Assembly: GCF_905220365.1 (NCBI RefSeq) | Contig: NC_061153.1 | Location: 2,376,001 to 2,440,000 of the forward strand | DNA: 64,000 bases | DNA from: Vanessa cardui | Taxonomy: Eukaryota > Arthropoda > Insecta > Lepidoptera > Nymphalidae | Direction: 5' to 3' | Shown: one piece after another, positions 43,536 to 54,150 of the stretch | Position numbering within the stretch: position 1 is the first letter of the stretch | Layout: each line of letters begins with the position of its first letter | The notes under the pieces: model-generated | What the model saw: the letters and a program-made list of their open reading frames with translations, nothing else | Databases searched by the model: none | What the model was told of the DNA's origin: nothing | Position numbers and translations under genes: made by a program

Positions 43536-44577
43536 AAAACCAGTTGTATATTTTCTATCCACATTATCTCCTGCAAAGTCAGAATCTACCATACAATCTA
43601 AAATTTCAGTTTCTACTTTACCATAATACGTTAAATTTAGATCCTTAGTCTTATACAAATATTTTAATATTCTCATTGCATATTTATAATGTGTATGGTT
43701 ATAACAACTTTGGTATCTACTCAAATAATTAACACTGTATGCTATATCTGGCCTTGTGCCTGTACTGATATACAACAATTCACCTATTATATTTGTGTAC
43801 TTAATACTTTCATCTACTTCTTTAGCTTGTTCTAGCTTTAAATTTGTTTCCATTGGAGTATCATATAACTTAGCATTTAACGAATCATATTTTGCAGCCA
43901 AAGATTCAATATATTTTGTTTGATTTATAGTCATTATACTTTTATCATCATTATAATCAATACCTATCCCAATGTAGCTTTTAATTTTTCCTAAGTCTTT
44001 CATTGCAAATCTTTTCATTAAACTAGTTTTTACCTCTTTAATTTTAATTTTATCTTTGTAACATGTTAAAAGGTCATCAACAAATATTAATATGTATATT
44101 GGATCTTTGTTTGCTCTATTGACATATAAACAGTAATCATAGTTACTTCTAACGAAATTCAATGTTTTGATAAATTTATCAAAATACTCATACCATACTC
44201 TAGGGCTCTCTTTGAGACCATAGAGTGCCTTTTGCAATTTGTAGACTTTATTATCGTTAGTTTCATAACCTTTAGGTTGATTTAAATGCTCAGTTAAAGT
44301 CAGAAGTATATGTAATACTTCTGACTTTAACTGAGCATTTAAAAAGGCTGTCTCTACATCCATCTGTTCCACAAATAAATTATTGTTACAACTGTATGAC
44401 AATAGAATTTTCAATGTATTCATTTTGCTGAAATCCCCTTACAACTAATCTAGCTTTATGATCATTATTACTTTTTCTTCTAAAAACCCCCTTAACATCT
44501 ATGACTTTCTTACCTTTTGGTCTTTCGACTATTTGCCAAGTGTTATTCTTATTTAAGCTATTTATTTCTGAATCCAT
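43536..44577 (-). pseudogene. Copia reverse transcriptase
   Basis: 44577-44386 holds the RT start (INSLNKNNTWQIV, KARLVVRGFQQ). After a frame break near 44400 with a few codons lost, the frame to 43536 holds DVETAFLNAQL, KLQKALYGLKESPRVWYEYF, the active site FVDD (in ILIFVDDLL), GELLYISTGTRPDIAYSVN and the RNase H start DSDFAGDNVDRKYTTGF. An inverted duplication (44281-44343) replaces the few codons between AQLKSEV and NQPKG but keeps the frame. The ORF runs on into the mag LTR before stopping. Confidence 0.85.
44281..44343. repeat. Perfect 29-bp hairpin, loop ATGTA
   Basis: The arms 44281-44309 and 44315-44343 are exact reverse complements. The arm farther along in the reading direction is an inverted copy of the copia codons for LNAQLKSEV. 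Confidence 0.92.
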
Positions 44578-44651
44578 TGCTATCTGCCATTAGAGATAAT
44601 ACATATCATTAGAGTTCATCGCCTCCTTAAATGAATTTGGTACATTTGCAT

Positions 44652-45258
44652 CTATATAGTTAACATATATAAAATGGAAACTGGATTACCATATCTAGAA
44701 ACTGGAATTCTGTTTCGTTTTCCCGATACTACTATATTCTTATTATCATTTGAATTATCGTCACTTACAAGATCTTTTAAAGCATCATCAAAATAAGTCT
44801 CATCTAAATCTACACCATTTTCATCACTTTCATTATCAGTTTTACCTATTTCATCTAAACATTGGTCATTTTCGAAATCGTTATATTTTTCGTCATCTTG
44901 ATTTTCTACGCAAATCAGTTCAGTATTTTCTTCGACTACCTGTACATGCCTGGCATTAATTATTCTATTATTTAATAGAACTCGATAACTGTTTTCATTA
45001 TAACCCACTAGAATTCCTACTTGTGCTTTGTCATCCCATTTGGATTTTCTTAATACTTCAGGAACTCTAACAAAAACTCTACTTCTATAAATTTTTAAAT
45101 GCTTATATCTCATAAGGAGTTTTATTTTCAACAGTATTTGCAATTGTTCGATTTTTTAAATACGCCGCTGTTTTTATTTCTTCCGGCCAATACCTTCTAT
45201 GAATCTTAGCTTCTCTCATTAAACACCTAGCTATGTCCATAGCAGATCTGTTCATTAT
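44652..45258 (-). pseudogene. Copia integrase C-terminal region
   Basis: Starting at 45258 the minus strand reads MNRSAMDIARCLMREAKIHR and WPEEIKTAAYLKNRTIANT, the copia integrase helix after the catalytic glutamate. A frame break follows, then VRVPEVLRKSKWDDKAQ and VGILVGYNENSYRVL, the domain that follows the core, and an acidic linker to RT. The catalytic core itself is missing, cut at the short LTR boundary. Confidence 0.78.
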
Positions 45259-45259
45259 C

Positions 45260-45413
45260 TGTAGTGTTGTAGCCTACGGCATTCACCTTTTGTATATTAA
45301 CATCAGAATAAAGCAGAACCTGGTACGAAGAAGTCGTTTGATTTATCACAACATTTCATGGCGACCCCGCCAGTCGGTGTGCGCGCGCTAGCCTGCGCGC
45401 GTGCACCGGCTGG
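45260..45413 (+). mobile_element. Short LTR with primer site and hairpin
   Basis: TGTAGTGTTGTAGCC at 45260 to TCACAACA at 45353 would be a 94-bp LTR with AATAAA inside. After TTTCA comes TGGCGACCCCGCCAGTCG (45359-45376), a tRNA primer site type (Ser or Arg-like). A 19-bp GC-rich hairpin (45370-45388 with 45395-45413) overlaps the primer site. Its start exactly where the copia integrase is cut supports an insertion. No coding region of this element remains. Confidence 0.6.
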
Positions 45414-47117
45414 CCACCGATAAAACAACAAATAATAATGAAAAAAATTATATTATGGAAAGTAAATCGCAAAAAAAAAAAACTCGGATTGACAAAGAAA
45501 GAATAACGTGCAAAGAAAAAAGATAATAATTATGAAGTATTAAAAATGAATAAAAATAATAAAGAAAGTCGCAGCCAAGGAAGACACAAGAACCGAAAAT
45601 GCAAGAGGTATCTACTATTCGACTGACAATATATTTTTTAAAGAAGATGCAAAAAGAAGAAAGGAAATTGAAAAAAGAAAGTATTATTGTGGCATTTTTT
45701 CAAGACAGCAAGTACGATTTCTAAGGAATACGCCGCGTGCATCGTGAAGAAAATAAAGCAAGAAAAAAAAAGAAAAACAAAAAATAACTTCAGCAAGTGG
45801 CCAATTTTGAAGTAATGAAAAAGTGAATAATTTTTTTTTCTATGAAGAGAATTAAGAAAAATTTAAAGAATAATAATGGTATACAACAATCAATTTAATC
45901 AACGTAATTGTGTGTAATTTTAAAATAAAGGTGAGTAAATTGTGGATTATGTTGAAAAAAAAATCAAATTAAATTATTATTCTTGTTAAAAAAACATGTA
46001 AGTAATAAAAACAAATCAAATTAAGACTTAATTTATTGATGTATAGATAGATTCTGATATTTTAGTGCAATGTTTAAATAATTTTCTCAATATTATGGGT
46101 ACATACACATACATTTTTGTCATAATAAATCAATTTTTCATCTGATTTAATTTCTATTATATGTATGTTTAAAATATTATTTCAATATAATTAAAAGCTA
46201 GAATGTTCTCCATGTTCATTTTAATGAGAAAAAAGAAATGATATTATTAATTAAACGCACTTGTCAAATATAAAGCGTAACTTAAATATTTTTCTACAAT
46301 AGAGAAATGTTTTCTAAAATAGAAAAAACTAATTTTAAACATTATCTATGTAACGAAAAATATCTTTTATATGTTCCTTTATCAAAAATTAATGTGAATT
46401 AACCAAATTGTTATAATATTATTTTATATTGGATAAATACTTATATATTATACTCAATTTATTTTTAATTTTATGACATAATATTCGTACTTTAAAACAT
46501 TTGTCGTTATTTGATTCAAAATGTCTCAGAATATGGTAAATTGTTTTGAGTTAAAAATAATTTTCACTTTTATCACTTAATGTTACATTCGAATTTTCAC
46601 ATTCAATAAAACGATTTTTAGTATGTTATTTTAAAATATATTGATAATTTAATTGTATTTTCTATATATTATTGTAAACGTGTAAATATGTGCGATGCCA
46701 AACTTTAGATAACAAGCACGTGAAGCAGCCAACATGCTGAAATTTTGGGTATGTCATCTTAACTTTCATAATTTGTACTTAATATTTTTTTTTAACTGAT
46801 AAAGTTTATAATTTTATATTTATATGTTTCAAACTGTTAATCAATTGTTGAATTGTCGGTTAATTAAGTTAAATTTTATCATTCATGAATTTGTATTTTC
46901 TCTTAAAAATCGAAAAATAAGTTGAGCAAAATAAGTTTTAATTACTATAAATTCTTTTGGATTATCATCTTAGCTTTTTTTTAAAAAAAGCTTAAATGCT
47001 ACAAATAATAAGAGTAGTAAAATCTTTTGACTAATGAACGACTAACACGACTATTATTCACTTCAATAAACTAAAAATGTTGACGAAACTTGTAGTATAA
47101 ATAAATTATCACAAAAA
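45414..47117. other. AT-rich region without genes
   Basis: This stretch is purine-rich near 45440-45830, perhaps leader of the short-LTR element, then very AT-rich. No ORF, repeat or motif was convincing on either strand. Confidence 0.6.
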
Positions 47118-47325
47118 TCTTAATATACATATATAAATCTCGTGTCACAATGTTTGTCCTCAATGGACGTCTAAACCACGTAACCGATTATAATAGAATT
47201 TGCACACCATGTGCAGTTCGATCCAACTTGAGAGATAGGACAGTTTAAATCTCAAATTATAGTCGCAATTTTAATAATAAAACCTTATTGCCATTAAGGC
47301 GGAACAAGTTCGCCGGGTCAGCTAG
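47118..47325 (+). mobile_element. Helitron-like non-autonomous element
   Basis: The end is CTAG (47322-47325) followed by T, with a GGCGGAAC/GTTCGCC hairpin about ten bases upstream, as in Helitron 3' ends. A start TCTCGTGTCACAATG at about 47118 is plausible. It has no coding sequence. No second copy was seen here to fix the 5' end. Confidence 0.55.
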
Positions 47326-47587
47326 TACCTATATAAAATAAGTGAAAACAAAAACCATCGTTTAAAAAAAACCTATACTTAATTATATGTCAATTACTAA
47401 TATTTAGTCAAAATTAAAAGATTTAAACATGATTTGTGTAAAATAAATAATTGAATAATAAAATGTGTCTAAGTTGTATTTATTTTAAACAATGTAACTT
47501 TATTCTCAATATGATGACAGCACGGTTCACATTTACAAATTCTTCGAAACGTAACTCTTGGTTCCCATACACGGTGCAGCTCAAATT

Positions 47588-48908
47588 TTCAACCGACTTC
47601 AAAAAGGAGGAGGTTATCAATTCGTCTGTATTTTTTTTTATGTTTGTTTCCTCATAACTATTAACTGGGTGGACCGATTTTGATTTTTTTTTTTGTTTGA
47701 AAGGTATTGCTTCCCGTGGGGTCCCATTTTAATTTTATTTTTTTCCGATGATAGTATCTGTATGAAAACGACATAAGTCTTAAATTTGCATTAAGTATCT
47801 GCGCGATAAATAGGTGAATAACTCAAAATTGGTTGGCACTATTTTGATGATTCTTTTTTTATTATAAAGGATATACTTTAAGGGTAGTTTGGTGGAAGTT
47901 TGGTAAGGTTCTGAGCATAGGATCCATCACAAATTAAGGGAACCGGAGGGAACGGAAGCACGTTAGCACGTTAGCAATACTCGGTCGAATCTTTTATTTA
48001 TGGGTTACTTGGATATTTGAATCACCTTCCGGAACGTGGTTATGTTCATGTAATTGTCATAATCGATTATAATAATCAACTAGCGACCCGCCCCGACTTC
48101 TCACGGGTGCAATACTGATACTAAATATACTAAAGAATTTGTTTATTTACGACATCACATTGCAAACTTCTAAAATTGTCAGTGTTTCTTTACTATATTG
48201 TTCATTTATTATATACACAAACCTTCCCCTTGAATTACACTATCTATTAAAAAAAACCGCATCAAAATCCGTTGCGTAGTTTTAAAGATATAGGGACAGA
48301 GAAAGCGACTTTGTTTTATACTATGTATTGACGGAACTCCTAAACGGCTTACAGTTAGGGTGCGATTTGGGGCAGAATTCCTTATTGTCTTTAATCAAAT
48401 TTTGTGTATATGATGTGATGTCATATGATGTACGACATAGCATACGAATTTTTACTGAGGTCGATTACAGCTCTTTCGAGGGTGGTACCTTGTAGTTTAT
48501 GCCGCATGACGTATTAAAACCACATTTCGAAAGTGTATTTTTGCTTTATTCAAAAGTTTCTTTTGAAATTGTCCCCGAACTTATTTCTGATTCATATTAA
48601 ATGCACGCTTAATCTATCCATATTAAGAAAAATAGTTAGTCTACATAAACTTCACTTAAAATCAAAAAATAAATAAAAATTAAAAGTCAATTTACGATTA
48701 TATAATGCAGTTATAATTATTGCTATATTTGGAGTGGGTGTCAGCCAAGAAAACCCTATAGTATATCCCTATAATATATTTCTTACAAATTACCTTTTAT
48801 ACGATAATATACTACTGGGTTAATCAAGGGGCTCGTATCGCTTCTTTCTTTTGATTGTTGAGGCTTGTGCCCGTGGCTGACGCCGGCTCCAAATATAACA
48901 ATAACTAT
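47588..48908 (+). repeat. Foldback-family repeat, second long copy
   Basis: Starts TTTTCAACCGACTTC and follows the 38066-36311 copy through GACTTCTCACGGGTGCAATA to the foldback centre, with large parts of both foldback arms missing. It is followed by a CTACT-rich stretch. It contains no gene. Confidence 0.8.
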
Positions 48909-48961
48909 AACTGCATTATATACTCTACACTCTACTCTACTCTCCACTACACATCACATAT

Positions 48962-50060
48962 GATGATGTGATGTGATGTATACAAATATATATCTCATTC
49001 AAACCTGATAATATGAATTCGGTCGTCAAAAAATTAAATGACGATTTAGAACGCATCGCAAACTGGTCAGAATCACACACACTAACTCTGAATGCAAGTA
49101 AAACGAAATACATGACATTAGGTACGAGTAATTTCATTAACAGAATTTCAGATAGTGATGTAGCAATATGTATCAAGGGTGAACGAATTAATAGACTTAC
49201 GGAGGCGCGAAATCTAGGACTACTTTTAGATGAAAATCTAAGATTTCATAAACACTACGTTAGTGTTGTAAAAAATTGTTTTTACCGTCTAAAAGTTCTT
49301 CATCGTATTAGATAATTTATAAGTACAGATGTAAAAATTAGGTTGTGCGAGTCTTTGATAATGGCCAAATTGAATTACGCTGACACGGTAACCGGTCCTA
49401 AACTTCTATTACACACGAAACAACTAATTCAGAGAGTCCAAAATGCCTGTGCTAGATATTGTTTTGATATTCCGCCTCGGACACATGTTACATCATATAT
49501 TAACAATGCAAGTATTTTAAAAATGGACTACCGTAGACAACTACATTTTTCTACTTTGTTATTTGGTATAGTAAAACAAGGTATCCCCAAGTATCTATAT
49601 AACAAATTGCATTGGTCTAGTGACTGCAATAAAACCTATGATACGCGGGCCAGCGGTCATCTCCTGCTCGTACCTCGACATCGCTTAACAGCCTTTGAAG
49701 GTAGCTACCGGTACGCCGCCACCAGGTGTTGGAATAATTTACCGCCGCCGTTTCGAAATCTAAAAACGATTAACAGTTTTAGACGTAATTGTAAATCGTT
49801 TTTGTTAAATAATTATGAAAAATAATTGAGTAACACTTTCTTTCCTTCTTATGTGTATGACTTTATATTATTATAATATTTGTATTTAGAAAGAATAACG
49901 TATCTATAGATAAGTATAAGTAACTTTGACTTTGCTGCTTCGTCGCGTGGCGTGGTAAAACTATACTGGTGGTGATGATGTCCAGTCAAACCATACTGTG
50001 CTGTAGGTACTGTAGTTGCATTTGTTTTTGTTTTTTATTATTTTAGTTAACGTTTTAGTC
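48962..50060 (+). pseudogene. LINE D, RT C-terminal fragment
   Basis: A 5'-truncated LINE of a different family from A, B and C. It begins at the RT catalytic block (QIYISFKPDNMNSVVKKLN), then LTLNASKTKYMTLG, LGLLLDENLRFHKH, a stop near 49315, and a second frame 49343-49825 with LCESLIMAKLNYAD, RVQNACARYCFDIP and a final YAATRCWNNLPPPFR segment. This C-terminal layout is CR1/Jockey-like. 49826-50060 is its 3' UTR or flank, AT-rich and without a clear tail. Confidence 0.75.
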
Positions 50061-50167
50061 TTTATTTTATTTATTTATTTATTTAAAATACTTTATTGCA
50101 CAACACATTACACGACAATGGGTAACAGAGAGACAAAAAACAACAAATGGTGCGCAAAGGCGGTCTT

Positions 50168-50182
50168 ATCGCTTATAGCGAT
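50168..50182 (-). other. LINE C 3' UTR hairpin
   Basis: ATCGCT and AGCGAT arms with a 3-nt loop, between the conserved GAGAG and AAGACCGCC words, equivalent to 2029-2044 and 16119-16134. Confidence 0.65.
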
Positions 50183-50394
50183 CTCTCACAGACAACCTTT
50201 GGTGACAGGAACTTAAGACGAGAGAACAGATAAGTGCAAATAGAATTAAGAGATGATAATAATTTAAGTAGATTAATATTACAGTATAATAATAAACTAC
50301 ACACAACTACATCCAAATAATACACATATAATAATATAATATATATTATATATCAAAATATATACATAATTATAAACTACATATTATTTCATAC

Positions 50395-52578
50395 TTACAT
50401 ACATTCTTGGGATATGGACAGATAATAGTTTTTCAAGCGATGTTTAAAGATGGACAAGGATTTTGATTGCCGAATATCGTTGGGTAGTGCATTCCAAAGT
50501 TTGACGGTTTTCACAGTAAAAGAGCTACTGTAAGTTTGTGTCCGGCTGCAGGGCGTTACAAGCTTATTATCGTTACTAGAACGCAGGTTGAGTATACTGT
50601 CACACCCAAGAAATTTGAAACGTTCTTTCAAGTAAGGTGGTGTATGTTCAACATATAGCAAAGAGTAAAGAAGAGATAAGGCGTGCAAATTTCGTCGAAG
50701 CCTGATTGGCAGCCACTTTAACTGAGACCGATACTGCGAGACATGATCGAATTTACGCAGACCAAAGATAAATCTAATGGCTAAATTCTGCAGTCGTTCT
50801 AATTTGTTTAGAAGGTTCTCAGTTAAGTCAGTGTAGCAGGCGTCGGCATAATCCAATATTGGAAACAGGAACGAATTGGCTAAGTTGATCTTAGCCTTGA
50901 TTGGTAGTAGATTTTTCCATCGCCTTAAAAAACCAATGATGGCATACATCTTACGGCTCATTTCTGCAACCTGAGGGACCCAGGAGAAGGAAGCATCCAG
51001 AATTAGCCCAAGATTTTTAACCGTTTCTTGCAGTGGTAATATGTGGCCATCAAACATTATTGGAGGTAGATTTTTGTCTTTAATCCTCGACAGAAGCTTA
51101 ACACTGCCAAAAACAGCTACCTGTGACTTCCTCGGATTCACTTGGAGCCCGTAAGATCTACACCATTCACAGATTTTTGCCAAATCATTATTCAACGTTG
51201 CAACAGCCTTGTCGATACCGTCCAAAGGAGCGGTAACATAAATTTGAAGATCATCAGCATATAGATGATAGGAGGAAGAGATAAGTGTGGAGAGAGTATT
51301 GATGAAGATAGAAAAGAGAAGGGGAGACAGTACACCACCTTGCGGGACACCAGAGGGTATATCTAAATAAGTCGAGAACTTACCATTCGCCTTTATGCAT
51401 TGCTGTCTATTTAATAGGTAAGAGCGAAACCAATCTACAGCAGTAGGATCTATGTTTAGAGATCTTAGGATTGCCAAACATATATCGTAGTCAATACTAT
51501 TAAAGGCGTTTGAAAAGTCTAGGAGAGCTAGAACAGTTACAGATTTATTATCAATTCCACAGCGTATATCGTCACATACTTTAGTGAGCGCAGTAACTGT
51601 ACTATGGCCTTTTCTAAACCCAGATTGGAAAGGAGAGAGGATTTTGTTAATTGAGAGAAATTGGTTCAGTTGTAAATGAACAACACGCTCCAACACCTTT
51701 GAGAGAAAAGGAAGAACAGATATGGGTCTAAAATGAGAAGGTAAAGAAGGATTGGGAACTTTAGGAATAGGGATCACTACGGCTTTGCGCCATAGAGATG
51801 GGAATGTACCAGTTGATAAGGAATAGTTAAATATATGACATAAAGCAGGTAAAATGCTATTAAGGGTAAGGATAATCAGACTTCGACTTATTCCATCACA
51901 ACCAATTGAGTCTGATTTAATGCTAAAGATGTGCTTCTTTAATTCGCCAATGGTGACAGAACTGAATTGGAAGGAAGGATTATAAGGGGTGGGCAGTGTA
52001 TTGTGATAATTGATTGTATTAAACGTGTCTTGTGCATTTATAGAGGAAGTAGAAATGAAATGTTTGTTAAGATCATCGAGATCGAAGTTAAAAGAAAAGT
52101 TTTCCCGTTGACGCCCAATTCCCAATGATTTTAAAAACCGCCAAACCTTGGATGTATCGCTATTCTCAATAGCATTTGCAATAAACTTACGCTGAGCATC
52201 ACGGCAGAGTTTATTACAACGATTTCGCAGCTGTTTATATTTTTCCAGGTTACTGGTAGTCGCATTTCTTTTATATTTGGCTTTCGCAACATTGCGTTTG
52301 ACCATGAGTGTTCTAATGTCCTGAGTTAACCAAGGTGCTGGTAAATGCTTAAGCTTTATAGGTCTCAACGGAGCATGTTTATCTAATAAATCAGTTAACA
52401 AAGAATTAAAAATACTCATTTTTTCGTCGATTAAGCTGGCATTATAGATAGCAGTCCAGTCAATATTGTTCAAATCACTCATAAAATTGGTGTTATTGAT
52501 CTTTTGGAAATTACGCCGCATCACTATTGTTGGTTTTGCCCGCGGAGGCCGAATTTTATAGGATAAATAAACTAAGTC
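50395..52578 (-). CDS. LINE C ORF2, linker and reverse transcriptase
   Basis: This frame is open from the gypsy-2 junction (HDLVYLSYKIRPP) to the natural stop, about 728 codons. Linker: IKLKHLPAPWLTQDIRTLM, CRDAQRKF. RT: HFRPISVLPFLSKVLERVV, SGFRKGHSTVTALTK, LLDFSNAFNSIDYDI, GVPQGGVLSPLLFSIF and the active site YADDLQIY. C-terminal: LDYADACYTDL, YLKERFKFLG and VKLWNALPNDIRQ. No internal stop or frameshift. Alone it lacks the endonuclease. Confidence 0.9.
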   Translation of the reverse strand, partial: DLVYLSYKIRPPRAKPTIVMRRNFQKINNTNFMSDLNNIDWTAIYNASLIDEKMSIFNSLLTDLLDKHAPLRPIKLKHLPAPWLTQDIRTLMVKRNVAKAKYKRNATTSNLEKYKQLRNRCNKLCRDAQRKFIANAIENSDTSKVWRFLKSLGIGRQRENFSFNFDLDDLNKHFISTSSINAQDTFNTINYHNTLPTPYNPSFQFSSVTIGELKKHIFSIKSDSIGCDGISRSLIILTLNSILPALCHIFNYSLSTGTFPSLWRKAVVIPIPKVPNPSLPSHFRPISVLPFLSKVLERVVHLQLNQFLSINKILSPFQSGFRKGHSTVTALTKVCDDIRCGIDNKSVTVLALLDFSNAFNSIDYDICLAILRSLNIDPTAVDWFRSYLLNRQQCIKANGKFSTYLDIPSGVPQGGVLSPLLFSIFINTLSTLISSSYHLYADDLQIYVTAPLDGIDKAVATLNNDLAKICEWCRSYGLQVNPRKSQVAVFGSVKLLSRIKDKNLPPIMFDGHILPLQETVKNLGLILDASFSWVPQVAEMSRKMYAIIGFLRRWKNLLPIKAKINLANSFLFPILDYADACYTDLTENLLNKLERLQNLAIRFIFGLRKFDHVSQYRSQLKWLPIRLRRNLHALSLLYSLLYVEHTPPYLKERFKFLGCDSILNLRSSNDNKLVTPCSRTQTYSSSFTVKTVKLWNALPNDIRQSKSLSIFKHRLKNYYLSISQECM

Positions 52579-52582
52579 ATGG

Positions 52583-54150
52583 TGTAATGTATAATTTTAA
52601 AGGGGGGCCAATTGTAATATATAATTGGCTAAAAATAAATTTAAATTTAAAAAATGTTAATTTTCTTCGAGGTAAACTAAAAATGCGGTAGAGCTGGACA
52701 AGGTTTTTAAATTAAACAAATCCTCGACAGAAAGTGCTCCGGAAGTCAGTTAAATAACCCTTCAACATTACAAGTAGATTTACAGAAAAGGCAAATCTAT
52801 GTTATAAATTAATTTATTCACAAGAATAGAATATAAAAAAAATAATTTTAACAATTGTAAAATCTTAAATTTAAAGAGTAACAAAATCGGGCGCCTGGAT
52901 GTTTACATCCATTTAAAATACAATAAATTTAATTAAATATTATAAATTGTAAATTTTTCAAAGTTAACAAAAATAATTTAAAGATAGACCAAGTTATGTT
53001 ATTAAAAGTTTCTCCAAAAAAAAATATTCAAATAAAAATTATTAGAATTAGGTGTAAATAAAGTTACAACAATGTATAAATATTAATTTTTAAAAAAAAG
53101 TTTGAATGCCAAATTTTCATAGGATTATAAAAATGTATACTAAATCCCACGAAGTTCCAAAATTGCGGTAAAAATAAATATGTAAAAATTACATACCGAA
53201 ATCCAGAAGTTAAATAAATGTTATAACGTTTTCACTTCCTTTACGGTTTCTAAAATTTTATCTTCAAAATATCCAAAGAAATAAAGTTCATAAGTTCTTC
53301 CAAAAGCGTTGAAAATAATCCACTCGAAGATACAGCCAAAGAAGATAATTCAAGGAATAATCCACGATAATACAGTTGTAGAAAATAACTGTAGAAAATA
53401 ATGGTAGAAAAATACCAATTGAAAATAAACTATTGAAAATATCCATTGAAAATAACTGCAAAAGAGAAACAATTCTAATTAGAACCTAACACGAATTTCG
53501 AAAATCTATAGTTTCACTTTAATAATTCAACCAACTTACCCGGTCAATCCCGGTTATTTTCCAAAAATAACAAAATGCATCATGGGAAATATTCTAAAAA
53601 TTCCCTATAAAGAACCACAATCGTTGTTACGAAACCGAACAATTGGAATAAATTCAAAATTCGAAGAAAGTTTTTCGACTTACCACGAGGCGACAAATAT
53701 CCAAATTTATTTTTGTAATCCGACATGGATTCACTTCCAATCGTTTAAATTAAGACATATCGTGCCTTAAAACTTCAATTTTCAACAATATTCAATAGTT
53801 TAAACCAAATAAAACTTACAAAAACTTTGAAAATAATTTAGCGTCACATTTCGACTTAAAAGGCGGAAGGAAAGTGAGTCTTAGACAAATGTCAAAGATC
53901 ATCTCAAAGATAATATAAAGATAATAAATCACAATTAGGTCAGGAACGCATAATGCATAAAAAGTGCATTTTTATTTTAAATGTCAAATTTAGCGGTATT
54001 TTGAAATTATGCATAAACATAGCCTTAGAAATGATTGTCAAAGTCAAATGACAGATGACATCCGATAACGTATGTTAGAAATTTAGTATTTTATGTTGAA
54101 ATTATTTAAAAATGGATGAAACATGTAACGTGCGCCACAATTACGTTACA
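52583..54150 (-). repeat. Gypsy-2 3' LTR
   Basis: 1568 bp, at a constant offset of 7238 from the 5' LTR. AT-rich. A 62-codon frame inside it (53582-53770) is in both LTRs, has no recognisable domain and is probably not a gene. The polypurine tract GGTTGGGGGGTAA is at 54163-54151. Confidence 0.95.

Larger units (their letters stand above)
32190..45258 (-). mobile_element. Ty1/copia element, split by later insertions
   Basis: Minus orientation. The pieces are integrase (45258-44652), RT (44577-43536) and RNase H (32761-32448), then a polypurine tract (AAGGAGGTG) and a candidate 3' LTR of about 175 bp starting TGTTTTAAATAAG at 32366. The mag-type element sits between TTGF and IIRLYG of the RNase H with AAAAC duplicated. 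The 5' half is missing: the integrase is cut at 45258, where a short LTR begins. Confidence 0.85.

Noticed and set aside
44750..44959. A + strand ORF rich in His, Leu and Phe
   Set aside because: Antisense shadow of the acidic copia linker.
53582..53770. A 62-codon ORF repeated exactly at 60820-61008
   Set aside because: It lies within both gypsy-2 LTRs, has no recognisable domain, and the repetition is explained by LTR identity.
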